Below the pieces are notes generated by a model. That model was not told where the DNA came from. It ran no database searches and was given only the letters and a program-made list of their open reading frames with translations. The translations under genes and the position numbers were made by a program. Source: an uncultured Collinsella sp. (GTDB taxonomy: Bacteria > Actinomycetota > Coriobacteriia > Coriobacteriales > Coriobacteriaceae). Taken from it: DNA of 64,000 bases. The stretch is from NCBI GenBank assembly GCA_934646865.1, contig CAKUEU010000002.1, positions 1 through 64,000 on the forward strand. Reading direction: 5' to 3'. Numbering within the stretch: the first letter of the stretch is position 1; each line of letters starts with the position of its first letter. Shown here piece by piece: positions 42,360-51,041 of this stretch.

Positions 42360-45041
42360 CTAGTCTTCGAGCAGGTCTTCGATAAAGCCGACGCGGTAGT
42401 GGGTGAAGATGACCTCGCCGCCGTCTTGCGTGGCGTCCAGGTCGACATCGCCCATGATGCCAAAGTCGTGGTCGCCATCCTCGTCGGCAAAGATCTGATG
42501 TACGTGCCACACGTGATCGGTCTTCTCATCGCTCTCGTTGATGGTGAACATCGCGGTGCTGCGGGCGTCGCCGTTGGTGAGGATTTCCTCGTGCTGCTCG
42601 TGATAGGCGTCGAGTGCCTTTTGCCAGCGAACCTCGCTCATACCCCAGTCCTCATCGAGCTCGCCCAGGTCGCGGACGTACTCGCGGGCTGCAAGGGTCA
42701 CGCGGCGGAAGAGCGCATTGCGCACCAGCAGGGTGCAGCCGCGGCGGTCTGCCACAACCTCGTCGATACCCTGAGGTGGCGCGGCGTCGAGTGCGGCCGG
42801 GTTGCCGGCGTTCTCCCACTCGTCCACCAGGCTCGAGTCGACCGAGCGCACCACAAAGCCCAGCCACGAGATGATGTCGCGCAGACGCTCGTCGCGCTTT
42901 TCGATGGGCACGGTGCGATCGAGGGAACGATAGGCCTCAGCCAGGTAGCGCAGCAGAATGCCCTCGGAGCGAGCGATACCGAGCTTTTGGATATAGCCCT
43001 TAAAATCGCTCGCGCTCTCCAGCATGTCGCGCAGGACGCTCTTGGGCGAGAGCTGGTAGTCGTTGGCCCAGGGCACTTCTTGGCAGTACTTATCAAAGGC
43101 GGCGTCGAGCAAGTCCTCGAGCGGCTTTTCGTAGGTGACATCTTGGATGCGTTCCAGGCGCTCCTCGTACTCCACGCCGTCGGCCTTCATCTCGGCCATA
43201 GCGCGGTCGCGCGCGGCGCGCTCCTGTGCGCGCAGCACCTGTTTGGGGTCCTCGAGCGTGGCCTCAACCATCGAGATGAGGTCCATGGTGTAGGTCTCGC
43301 TCTCGGGATCGAGCAGCTCCAGTGCGGCGAGCAAAAACGGTGAGAGCGGCTGGTCGAGCGCAAAGTCCTCGGGCAGGTCGACCGTCAGCGCGTAGTCGAT
43401 GTCCGGCGCGGCGTCAGCCGGAGCGTCGGGCGCGGGCGGCACTTCGGTGCGCACGACGACGCCGGAGTCGATGAGCGTGGCGAAGATCTCGTCGGCGCGA
43501 ATCTCGAGCTTCGCCTTTTCCTCGGGCGTTTGCAGGCTCGTCTGGATGAGGTTGTGCACGCGGGTGCGGGCGTCGCCGCCCTGCTCGACCACGCTAATCA
43601 CCATGGAGTGCGTGATGCGCAGACGCGGTTTGAGCGTCTCGGGCTGCGTCTCGATCAGGCGCTCAAAGGTCTGTTTGTTCCAGGTGACAAAGCCCTCGGG
43701 AGCTTTCTTCTTTTTGATCTTGCGGAGCTTTTTGGGGTCGTCGCCCGCCTTGGCCATGAGCTTGGCGTTCTCGATCTCGTGTTCCGGGGCCTCGGCGATG
43801 ACCATGCCCTCGGTGTCGAAGCCCGAGCGGCCGGCGCGACCGGCGATCTGATGGAACTCGCGGGCGCGTAGGCGGCGCATCTTGTAGCCATCGAACTTGG
43901 TGAGCGCGGTGAGCACCACGGTGTGGATGGGCACGTTGATGCCGACGCCGAGCGTGTCGGTGCCGCAGATGACGGGCAGCAAGCCTTGCTGCGCCAGGCG
44001 TTCGACCAGCAGACGATAGCGCGGCAGCATGCCGGCGTGGTGTACGCCGACGCCGCAGCCGAGCAGGCGTTTGAGGATCTTTCCGAAGGCGGTCGAGAAA
44101 CTTGTGCCCTTGGCAGCCTCCTTGATGGCCTCGCGCTGCTCCTTGCTGGCGATGCCAAAGTTGGCGAGCGATTGCGCCGTGGCAAGCGCGGCGTCCTGGC
44201 TAAAGTGCACGATGTAGAGCGGGGCCTCGCCGCGGCGCATCGCGAGCTCGACGGTGCCCTCGAGCGAGGTCGTCACGTAGTCGTAGCTCAGCGGCACGGG
44301 ACGCGGGGCGTCGACGACCAGGTCGCAGGTGGCGCCGGTGTGCTCCTCGAGTGAGGCGGCGATAGCGGTGACATCGCCGAGCGTGGCGCTCATGAGCATG
44401 AATTGAGTATGGGGCAGGGTGAGCAGCGGCACCTGCCAGGCCCAGCCGCGGTCGGGGTCGGCGAAGTAGTGGAACTCGTCCATGGCGACGCAACCCACAT
44501 CGGCATCCTCGCCCTCGCGCAGCGCGTCGTTGGCAAGGATCTCGGCCGTGCAGCAGATGACGGGTGCCTTGGTGTTGATATGCGTGTCGCCGGTGATCAT
44601 GCCGACGTTATCGCGGCCGAGCACCTGCACCAGGTCAAAAAACTTCTCGCTGACCAGGGCCTTGATGGGAGCGGTGTAATAGCAGCGCTTGCCTTGCGCC
44701 ATGCCCATAAAGAGCATGCCTAGTGCAACAAGCGACTTACCCGAGCCGGTCGGCGTGCCCAAGATGACATGATCGCCGGCTGCCAAGTCCATCAGGGCTT
44801 CTTCTTGGTGATCCCACAGCTCAATGCCGCGCTCGCTCGTCCATTCAAAGAAGCGCTCGAAGGCCTGATCGGGCGTGAGCCATGGTTCGGGCTCGCTGCC
44901 GTCCTCGGGCTCCCACCAGGTGGGGGAGAGTGCGCCGAGCGAGCCGAACTCGGCCTCGGTGCCCGTGCCGCCCGAGAACGAGCTGGCCGCGCCGGCGCCG
45001 GAAACGGTGCTGGCGGAAGAATCTGTCGTGGTCTGAGCCAT
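42360..45041 (-). CDS. Ski2-like DEAD/DEAH-box helicase with DUF3516
   Basis: 893-residue superfamily 2 helicase. Walker A GTPTGSGKS (95-103), DEFH as motif II (188-191), SATLGD as motif III, and QIAGRAGR as motif VI. The C-terminal half carries DUF3516, found in actinobacterial Ski2/Mtr4-like RNA helicases. The first 45 residues are Ser/Gly-rich and disordered. Probably acts in RNA turnover or repair. Its ATG 45041 has only a weak GAGAG site. Element copy 3 lies upstream. Confidence 0.92.
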   Translation of the reverse strand: MAQTTTDSSASTVSGAGAASSFSGGTGTEAEFGSLGALSPTWWEPEDGSEPEPWLTPDQAFERFFEWTSERGIELWDHQEEALMDLAAGDHVILGTPTGSGKSLVALGMLFMGMAQGKRCYYTAPIKALVSEKFFDLVQVLGRDNVGMITGDTHINTKAPVICCTAEILANDALREGEDADVGCVAMDEFHYFADPDRGWAWQVPLLTLPHTQFMLMSATLGDVTAIAASLEEHTGATCDLVVDAPRPVPLSYDYVTTSLEGTVELAMRRGEAPLYIVHFSQDAALATAQSLANFGIASKEQREAIKEAAKGTSFSTAFGKILKRLLGCGVGVHHAGMLPRYRLLVERLAQQGLLPVICGTDTLGVGINVPIHTVVLTALTKFDGYKMRRLRAREFHQIAGRAGRSGFDTEGMVIAEAPEHEIENAKLMAKAGDDPKKLRKIKKKKAPEGFVTWNKQTFERLIETQPETLKPRLRITHSMVISVVEQGGDARTRVHNLIQTSLQTPEEKAKLEIRADEIFATLIDSGVVVRTEVPPAPDAPADAAPDIDYALTVDLPEDFALDQPLSPFLLAALELLDPESETYTMDLISMVEATLEDPKQVLRAQERAARDRAMAEMKADGVEYEERLERIQDVTYEKPLEDLLDAAFDKYCQEVPWANDYQLSPKSVLRDMLESASDFKGYIQKLGIARSEGILLRYLAEAYRSLDRTVPIEKRDERLRDIISWLGFVVRSVDSSLVDEWENAGNPAALDAAPPQGIDEVVADRRGCTLLVRNALFRRVTLAAREYVRDLGELDEDWGMSEVRWQKALDAYHEQHEEILTNGDARSTAMFTINESDEKTDHVWHVHQIFADEDGDHDFGIMGDVDLDATQDGGEVIFTHYRVGFIEDLLED

Positions 45042-45162
45042 GTGGTTTGCTTTCTCTCGCGTTTGTCGCTATCCATTATGGCGTAGCGGCGGCGTGGGGC
45101 GCCAGCGCGCGAGAAAATGCAGGAAATGGGCGTTCTGCCCAGCTCTTTGGCACAGCTGCCAG

Positions 45163-45285
45163 CTAAGTGAGTAGACTTTTTGCAATATCGCGAGCAAACG
45201 GCTTTTGCGCAAGGGCTCTACCTGCGGTTTTATTTTTCGTTATGTGGGTTGTGCTTGGCTATTGCAAAAAAGTCTACTCACTTAG
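45163..45285. mobile_element. Inverted-repeat element copy 3 (MITE-like)
   Basis: 123-bp element with terminal inverted repeats of about 25 bases (CTAAGTGAGTAGACTTTTTG and complement, one T indel). Inner block CTACCTGCGGTTTTA matches the copies at 32410 and 33829. It lies between the helicase promoter side and the trmB stop, in non-coding DNA. Confidence 0.75.
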
Positions 45286-45308
45286 ATTTGAGGGCCGTTC
45301 GCTGGCGC

Positions 45309-46190
45309 CTACTTGCGCTTGCTTGTCGATGCCGCGACCATTAGAGGCCTCTGGGACTCTTGCGGCAGGCGCTTCTTGCCTTTGCGGGCGCGGTTTCTAA
45401 AGTTCTCGACGGCCTCTTCCATACCGAGGGGCACGTAGGTGAGCTCATCGAGGTCGTCGGGCAGATAGCAGGCAAGACTTTGCTCCTGCGCCCGGCCTGC
45501 CGCGAGTTGCTCTTCGGTAGGCTCCGCGCCGGGTGTGGCACAGATGCCATAGACGACGGCGCCCATCTCGCGCGTGCGGGATTCGTACTCGGTCTCGGGA
45601 TGCTCGGGATGGTCGCGGCGGACGTCGTCGCTTACCCAAAGCGTGTCGTAGCCTGCCGCGGCAAACTGCCCCAGGGCGTAGTCGCGCAGCGGTTTGCTGT
45701 CGGTGCGCAGCGTGACGGTGGCGCCGTCTGCAAAGAGCGGGCGGTAGAGCATCAGATGGTCGACGTACACGAGTCGCTTTTTGGCGTACTTGGCCTTGGG
45801 CTGCGGCGTGGGAAAGTTGATGGTGATGGCATCCAGCTCGCCTGCGGTAAACAGCTGCGGCAGCGATGCGGCACCTCGGGGCAGGACAAGTGCGTTGGAT
45901 AGTGCCTGCTCGCAGATTTTCTGGGCAGCATAGGCAATACAGATGGGCTCCTGGTCCATGCCGATAAAAAGCGTGTCGGGCTCACGGCGAGCGCGCTCAA
46001 CCAGATAGGTGCCTTTGCCACAGCCCAGATCCAGGTGAAGGCGGGCGAAGGGCTTGCCACCAGCCGGCGTGCATGCCTCACGCCAACGTCCGGCATAGTT
46101 CTCGGGGCTCGTTTCGATGGCGTCGGCGTAGCGCTCCAGGCGCTCCTCGAGCACGAAGTTCTTGGGCGTGCGAACGTGGACGGCTCCCAT
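45309..46190 (-). CDS. trmB: tRNA (guanine-N7-)-methyltransferase
   Basis: 293-residue SAM-dependent methyltransferase for m7G46 of tRNA. SAM motif LDLGCGKGTYL, then FIGMDQEP, and the TrmB signature region NFPTPQPKAKYAKKRLVY, where the common NFPDPWPK is altered. Longer than usual, with a basic C-terminal tail (RARKGKKRL, TSKRK). Start ATG 46190 follows AAGGAGC. Two further RNA-modification-type genes (Trm9-like and Elp3) lie close by. The variation in the signature lowers certainty slightly. Confidence 0.87.
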   Translation of the reverse strand: MGAVHVRTPKNFVLEERLERYADAIETSPENYAGRWREACTPAGGKPFARLHLDLGCGKGTYLVERARREPDTLFIGMDQEPICIAYAAQKICEQALSNALVLPRGAASLPQLFTAGELDAITINFPTPQPKAKYAKKRLVYVDHLMLYRPLFADGATVTLRTDSKPLRDYALGQFAAAGYDTLWVSDDVRRDHPEHPETEYESRTREMGAVVYGICATPGAEPTEEQLAAGRAQEQSLACYLPDDLDELTYVPLGMEEAVENFRNRARKGKKRLPQESQRPLMVAASTSKRK

Positions 46191-46306
46191 GAGGCTCCTT
46201 GGTCATAAGTATGGAACGCATGGCCGCGCGTTCCAGCAATGGGTTGGAAGGGGCGGACACAATGTGCCCGAAAGATGCGGTGCGGCTCGGGGCGAGCTGC
46301 TTGGCC

Positions 46307-47179
46307 TTACAATCGCTTGAGGATCACGTAGCGGTTGAGCTCGCCGCTGCGGCCGTCGGCGTGGAAGCGCTCAAGTTCGCGCACAGGGACCTCGCCGCTC
46401 TTGTAGAATGTGCGCACGCCGCGCACCAGGTCGGTGATCTGCTGATCGTCAAAGTGATGGCAATAGCGGTAAGCGTGGCGGTCGTTTTGCCAGCCGATGA
46501 GGTGGTCGCCGGCTTCGAACTGCGCAGAGTCATAACCCTCAAACGGCGGGGTGAGTTCGGCGCGGGCTTCTGCTCGAACGGCCTTGCGCGCCATGCGCTC
46601 GTCATTCATAAACTCCCAAAAGCTGATGGCGATGATGCCGCCCGGGCGCGTCTGGCGCACCAGGGCGTCGAGCACGCGCACGCGGTACTCGCACGAGGGC
46701 ACGTGGTGCATAAAACCAAAGCAGACCGAGATGTCGGCAAGTGGCGCGTCGAAGAGCACGTCGGGCGTCTCGGCGGGGTTGAGCTTCATGAGGGCGTCGA
46801 GCACGTCGAGTTCCTGGAAGTGCAAGTTGGGGATGCGCAGGGCATGACCGCGCGCGTCGATGGCCAGATCTTGGCACGAGTCGACGCCGTAGAACTCGAA
46901 GGGACAGCTGGCATCCGCCGAGGGGCTCGCGCCATCTACGCCCTTGGCGGCAAGCGTGCCGCCGGCGGCAAAGTTCTCGAATCGCATGTTGCCGCAGGCA
47001 AGATCGAAGACGCGTACGGGGCGCTCGATGGTGGCAACGTCGAGCTGCTCGAGCGCGATATCCATGGTGCGCACCCAGCCGGGCCACGGGGCCTGGCGTG
47101 TGTCGGAAAAGGAGGCGGAGTGCTCGCGATAGAACGTATTGTTGAGCTGGATGAGCGATGAGGCGAAATCGCGGTTCAC
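46307..47179 (-). CDS. Trm9-like class I SAM methyltransferase
   Basis: 290 residues from GTG 47179, which has GGAGGGAG upstream; the frame runs further but without a ribosome site. The N-terminus contains FYREHSASFSDTRQAPWPGW, matching the F-S-x-T-R-x-x-P-W-P signature of the Trm9/ABH8 wobble uridine methyltransferases. SAM motif FDLACGNMR at 58-66 and the segment ISVCFGFMHHVPS at about 150-162 correspond to the Trm9 ISIAVxHH motif. The tail RYCHHFDDQQI also fits. In yeast Trm9 completes the mcm5U made from the Elp3 product; an elp3 gene lies 2 kb away here, on the other strand. Confidence 0.75.
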   Translation of the reverse strand: MNRDFASSLIQLNNTFYREHSASFSDTRQAPWPGWVRTMDIALEQLDVATIERPVRVFDLACGNMRFENFAAGGTLAAKGVDGASPSADASCPFEFYGVDSCQDLAIDARGHALRIPNLHFQELDVLDALMKLNPAETPDVLFDAPLADISVCFGFMHHVPSCEYRVRVLDALVRQTRPGGIIAISFWEFMNDERMARKAVRAEARAELTPPFEGYDSAQFEAGDHLIGWQNDRHAYRYCHHFDDQQITDLVRGVRTFYKSGEVPVRELERFHADGRSGELNRYVILKRL

Positions 47180-47446
47180 GGCGCGGGACTCCCTCCGTTG
47201 GCGGTGCGGAATAAACAGTACGACCATACTACCGTTAACGCCGCAACGGGGACAACCAAGCGGCGGATCATTGCTCTGTTTAGACACATTTCCGCAGTTC
47301 ATATGCGCCCGCAACCGCCGGTTGTCAAAATACTCACTAGAATAGGTGGCATGTTTTTGGCGGTGGCGGATAGATTTTTAACTGTGCAAGGCGCCTTAAG
47401 AACAAAAGCGGTCCGGCGGCACGGCTGGCAACACATAGGAGGAACC

Positions 47447-48169
47447 ATGAATGTAGAAACTGCGCAGCGGCTCGCCGACCTTCGCCGCAGCAAGGGCTTT
47501 AGCCAAGAAGGGCTGGCGCGAAAGCTGGGGCTGTCGCGCCAGGCGGTCAGTAAATGGGAACGTGCGGAGAGCTCGCCCGATACCGAAAATCTGATTTCGC
47601 TCGCAAAGCTCTATGGTGTGAGTCTGGATGAGCTCCTCAATCCGAGCGATGAGATCGAGGACGATATCGAGTTTGAGAACGAGGACCGCGCCCGTCAGCG
47701 CGAGGCCGAGGCAGCGGAGCGCGCCCGTACCCATGAGGCGGCAGCACGTGCTACCGAGGCGGCAACACAGGCGAGTGATGCCGCCGCCAAGGCGGCGCAA
47801 GCGGCAAGCTGGAGCGCGCAGGCAGCTAATGCGGCGACGGCTCAGGTGACGGGTGCCGGTGCGACCAGCGTGACTCCGGTGAAGGGCCCCTTCCAGTCGT
47901 TCCCGTATTGGGCCGTGTGCTGGCTACTGTTCTTTTTACTGATGTTCCTGGTTGGTGCCAGCCCCTTTCCCGCACTGATCTTCTTTACGATTCCCATCTA
48001 TCACTGGGTGGCGCGTGCGCTCGATGGCGATTGGGCACGCGGGGATATTCAGGTTGGTCCGGTGTCGGTGGCGGTCAAGGCCCAGGGGAAGGATACTTCT
48101 GCGGAACCTGATGCTGACGTGGCTACCGCGGCCACCGCTGAGCCGTGTGCCAAAGAGGGTGACGAATGA
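47447..48169 (+). CDS. Membrane-anchored XRE-family regulator
   Basis: 240 residues. N-terminal helix-turn-helix (RLADLRRSKGFSQEGLARKLGLSRQAVSKWERAES), an Ala/Glu-rich helical linker (about 80-150), and two hydrophobic segments (about 160-205, FPYWAVCWLLFFLLMFLVG and PALIFFTIPIYHWVA). Ribosome site GGAGG before ATG 47447. Its stop overlaps the start of a DUF4097 gene in ATGATGA, so both are translated together. Probably senses envelope stress and controls its own operon, by analogy with other XRE/DUF4097 pairs. Confidence 0.9.
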   Translation: MNVETAQRLADLRRSKGFSQEGLARKLGLSRQAVSKWERAESSPDTENLISLAKLYGVSLDELLNPSDEIEDDIEFENEDRARQREAEAAERARTHEAAARATEAATQASDAAAKAAQAASWSAQAANAATAQVTGAGATSVTPVKGPFQSFPYWAVCWLLFFLLMFLVGASPFPALIFFTIPIYHWVARALDGDWARGDIQVGPVSVAVKAQGKDTSAEPDADVATAATAEPCAKEGDE

Positions 48170-49035
48170 TGAAGCTTTCGCATGAATCCAAGCTGCGTCT
48201 GGGCGTCGGCATCGGAGCGTTTGTGCTTATCATCGGGCTTGTATTTGGCATTTCGAGGACTTTGATTCATTTTGAGGGACCGTGGGATTTCGGCACCGCT
48301 ACGCTCGATTGGCCTGGTCGGGATAGCGGCAACTATTCTGCTCAGCCTCAGAAGCTTTCGAGTGAGACCTTTGATGCTGACTCATTCCAGTCCCTTGATT
48401 TGGATGTGACATCGAGCACGGTCGAGATCAAGCACGTCTCCGGTGGGCCGGTGCGTGTCATCGAGAGTGGTCGCGTTGCGAAGGGGGCATCTGCTTCAGA
48501 TGCGGCAACCCGGAACCTTGCAGAGGTCAAGGGCTCTACGCTTAAAATCAGCCAGTACGATTGCGACGACGAGCGCGCGATTAACCGTACGGTCACCATT
48601 GAGCTTCCGCGCGAAGTTGCCGAGAACATGGTCGGCATTACGGCAAGCGTTGAATCGGGCGACTTGACGTTTACGGGCATTGCATGCCGCGATCTGGATG
48701 TGACGCTTGGTTCGGGCGACGTTGAGTTTACCGGCGCCGTAACCGACACTCTGAGTGCCGAGGTTGGTTTGGGCGACGTGACGTTTGACCTGAATCAGGC
48801 CCCTGCGAAGTCGATGGACGTTACCGTGGGTTCGGGCGATGCGGAGATAACGGTTCCGAACTCTACGGGCTTTAAGGCGAGCCTCACCTTGGGTTGTGGC
48901 GACTTCGAGAGCGACTTCCTTCCGGATGGCTATGACGGTGAGATGGTTTCGAATCTTGAGTTCGATAACGGTGACAAATCCGCCGCGTATCGTTTTGAGG
49001 TCGGTGCGGGCGATATGTCGTTTGACTCGGAGTAA
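48166..49035 (+). CDS. DUF4097 (LiaG-like) membrane-anchored beta-repeat protein
   Basis: 289 residues. One N-terminal membrane segment (about 10-30, LGVGIGAFVLIIGLVFGI), then an extracellular beta-helix-like domain of repeats such as SGDLTFTGIACRDLDVTLGSGDVEFTG. This is the DUF4097 / adhesin-like repeat found in LiaG and related envelope stress proteins. It overlaps the XRE gene by 4 bases. A strong terminator at 49086 follows. Confidence 0.88.
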   Translation: MMKLSHESKLRLGVGIGAFVLIIGLVFGISRTLIHFEGPWDFGTATLDWPGRDSGNYSAQPQKLSSETFDADSFQSLDLDVTSSTVEIKHVSGGPVRVIESGRVAKGASASDAATRNLAEVKGSTLKISQYDCDDERAINRTVTIELPREVAENMVGITASVESGDLTFTGIACRDLDVTLGSGDVEFTGAVTDTLSAEVGLGDVTFDLNQAPAKSMDVTVGSGDAEITVPNSTGFKASLTLGCGDFESDFLPDGYDGEMVSNLEFDNGDKSAAYRFEVGAGDMSFDSE

Positions 49036-49085
49036 TGGGGCGGATGAAGGTCTAGAGGCAAAAGCGCAGACGCACTCTTTGATGG

Positions 49086-49125
49086 AGGCGCCGGAGCCGT
49101 GGTCGGCTCCGGCGCCTTTGCCTTT
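49086..49125 (+). terminator. Terminator of the XRE-DUF4097 operon
   Basis: Perfect 13-bp stem AGGCGCCGGAGCC (49086-49098) with its complement (49105-49117), loop of 6, then TTGCCTTT. It ends 12 bases before the elp3 start codon, so elp3 needs a promoter very close to or within this hairpin region or relies on read-through. Confidence 0.85.
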
Positions 49126-49136
49126 ACAATGGGGGC

Positions 49137-51041
49137 ATGGAACAGATTATCTTGAACATACTCGAGGCCCTGCGTCGCGGCGAGACCGTAGACGACAAGG
49201 CGCTCGTCAAACTGATACATGCCGAGGCGCGCCGCGAGGGTGCCGACAAACGTGACCTGGCCAAGCGCCGTCTGCTGCCGTTCTATCAGCGGGTGAAGCG
49301 CGAGGAGCCGACTCGCTGGACGGCATGGAATGTCGACGCTGAGCTAGAGCGTCAACTGCTGCAGGTGCTGCGCATGAAGCCGCGTCGCACGGCTTCGGGC
49401 GTGGCGACCATTACCGTCATCACCAAGCCGTGGCCGTGCTCGGGCGATTGTCTGTTTTGCCCCAACGATCTGCGCATGCCCAAGAGCTATCTGCACGCCG
49501 AGCCGGCGTGCGCCCGTGCGGAGCAAAATTGCTTCGATCCCTATTTGCAGGTGAGTGCTCGTCTGACGGCGCTTTCGCAGATGGGGCATGCGACCGATAA
49601 GATTGAGCTCATTGTGCTTGGCGGTACCTGGAGCGACTATCCGGAAGGCTATCAGACATGGTTTATGTCGGAGCTCTTCCGCGCACTCAATGACGATGCC
49701 GTGGCCGGCGTGGCGGCTAACCCCATGCTGGCGCGTCCGGGTATCAGCCGTGCCGAGGCGGGGCGTCTGCTCGATGACGCTCCCGCCGATGCCCTGCCGC
49801 CGGTGGTAGCGGAGCGACGCGAACGCTATCGGGCTGCCGGTATTGCGACCGATGAGGTTGAGCTTGCGAGCGGTGTTGCCGGCGAACAGGAGCGTGTTGA
49901 TGCTGCCGTGGGCGGCTATAACCGCGCGGTGCGTCGGCTGTACGGCCCCGGCACGCCGTGGGGCGAGGTCGCCGAGTGGCAGACGGCCACGATGGAGGAA
50001 CTTGAGCGTCAGCAGCGCATCAACGAGACGGCGAAGCATCGCGTGGTGGGGCTCGTTATCGAGACTCGTCCCGACGCCGTGACGCCACAGGCGCTCACGC
50101 TTATCCGTCGTTTGGGCTGCACCAAGATTCAGATGGGCATCCAAAGCCTTGACCAGCACCTGCTCGATATCAACGAGCGTCGCATTTCGGTGGCTCAGAT
50201 TGAGCGTGCGTTTTCGCTTGCAAGACTGTTTGGCTTTAAGATCCACGCGCATTTTATGCTCAACTTGCTGGGCGCCACACCCGAGGGGGACAAACGCGAC
50301 TACGAGCGCTTTATGACCGAGGACGCCTTTATGCCCGACGAGGTCAAGGTCTACCCGTGCGCGCTCATTGAGGGTTCGCGCCTGGTAGGCTGCTACGAGC
50401 GTGGCGAGTGGCGCCCCTATACCGAGGAGGAGCTGCTCGACGTGCTGGCCGACGACATTGTGGTGACGCCGGCGTTTTGCCGTATCAGCCGTATGATTCG
50501 CGACTTTAGTTCCGACGACATTATGGTGGGCAACAAGAAGCCCAACCTGCGTCAGCTCGTTGAGAACCGCTTGGCGGTTCGTGGGGAAGGCGCGGTGGTG
50601 CGCGAGATTCGCTATCGCGAGATCAGTACTGTGGGCGCCGACCTAGATAAGCTATCTCTTGACGAGGTTGCCTACGAGACGCCGGTGACAAGCGAGCGCT
50701 TTTTGCAGTGGGTGACGCCCGAAGGCAAGATCGCGGGCTTTTTGCGCCTGTCGCTGCCCGACCGCGCGTTTGTTGCTGCACATGAGGGCGAGCTGCCGAC
50801 GGCGTCGGACGAAGCGATGATTCGCGAAGTGCACGTGTATGGTATGGCGGCGCGCGTGGGCGATCAAGGTCAGGCGGCACAGCATCACGGACTGGGGCGC
50901 TTACTCGTGGAGCGTGCGTGCCAGATTGCACGGGATGCGGGCTATGCGCGCATCAATGTGATCAGTGCGATTGGTACGCGCGAGTACTACCGTCACCTGG
51001 GTTTTTACGACCATGGTCTCTATCTGCAAAAGGAGCTCTAG
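49137..51041 (+). CDS. Elp3-type tRNA uridine-34 carboxymethyl radical SAM/acetyltransferase
   Basis: 634 residues. Radical SAM domain with the cluster CSGDCLFC (Cys101, 105, 108) and a C-terminal GNAT acetyl-CoA domain (about 470-634) ending HGLGRLLVERACQIARDAGY and YYRHLGFYDHGLYLQKEL. This is the bacterial/archaeal Elp3 family, which adds a carboxymethyl group to the wobble uridine of tRNA. Other Elongator subunits are absent, as usual outside eukaryotes. The next gene starts directly after its stop codon. A Trm9-like methyltransferase gene nearby could act on its product. Confidence 0.92.
   Translation: MEQIILNILEALRRGETVDDKALVKLIHAEARREGADKRDLAKRRLLPFYQRVKREEPTRWTAWNVDAELERQLLQVLRMKPRRTASGVATITVITKPWPCSGDCLFCPNDLRMPKSYLHAEPACARAEQNCFDPYLQVSARLTALSQMGHATDKIELIVLGGTWSDYPEGYQTWFMSELFRALNDDAVAGVAANPMLARPGISRAEAGRLLDDAPADALPPVVAERRERYRAAGIATDEVELASGVAGEQERVDAAVGGYNRAVRRLYGPGTPWGEVAEWQTATMEELERQQRINETAKHRVVGLVIETRPDAVTPQALTLIRRLGCTKIQMGIQSLDQHLLDINERRISVAQIERAFSLARLFGFKIHAHFMLNLLGATPEGDKRDYERFMTEDAFMPDEVKVYPCALIEGSRLVGCYERGEWRPYTEEELLDVLADDIVVTPAFCRISRMIRDFSSDDIMVGNKKPNLRQLVENRLAVRGEGAVVREIRYREISTVGADLDKLSLDEVAYETPVTSERFLQWVTPEGKIAGFLRLSLPDRAFVAAHEGELPTASDEAMIREVHVYGMAARVGDQGQAAQHHGLGRLLVERACQIARDAGYARINVISAIGTREYYRHLGFYDHGLYLQKEL

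Noticed and set aside
40387-42510. Minus-strand open frame of about 700 codons over the DUF2130 gene
   Set aside because: Antisense to a recognisable coiled-coil/DUF2130 protein; Leu/Arg-rich translation with no family pattern.
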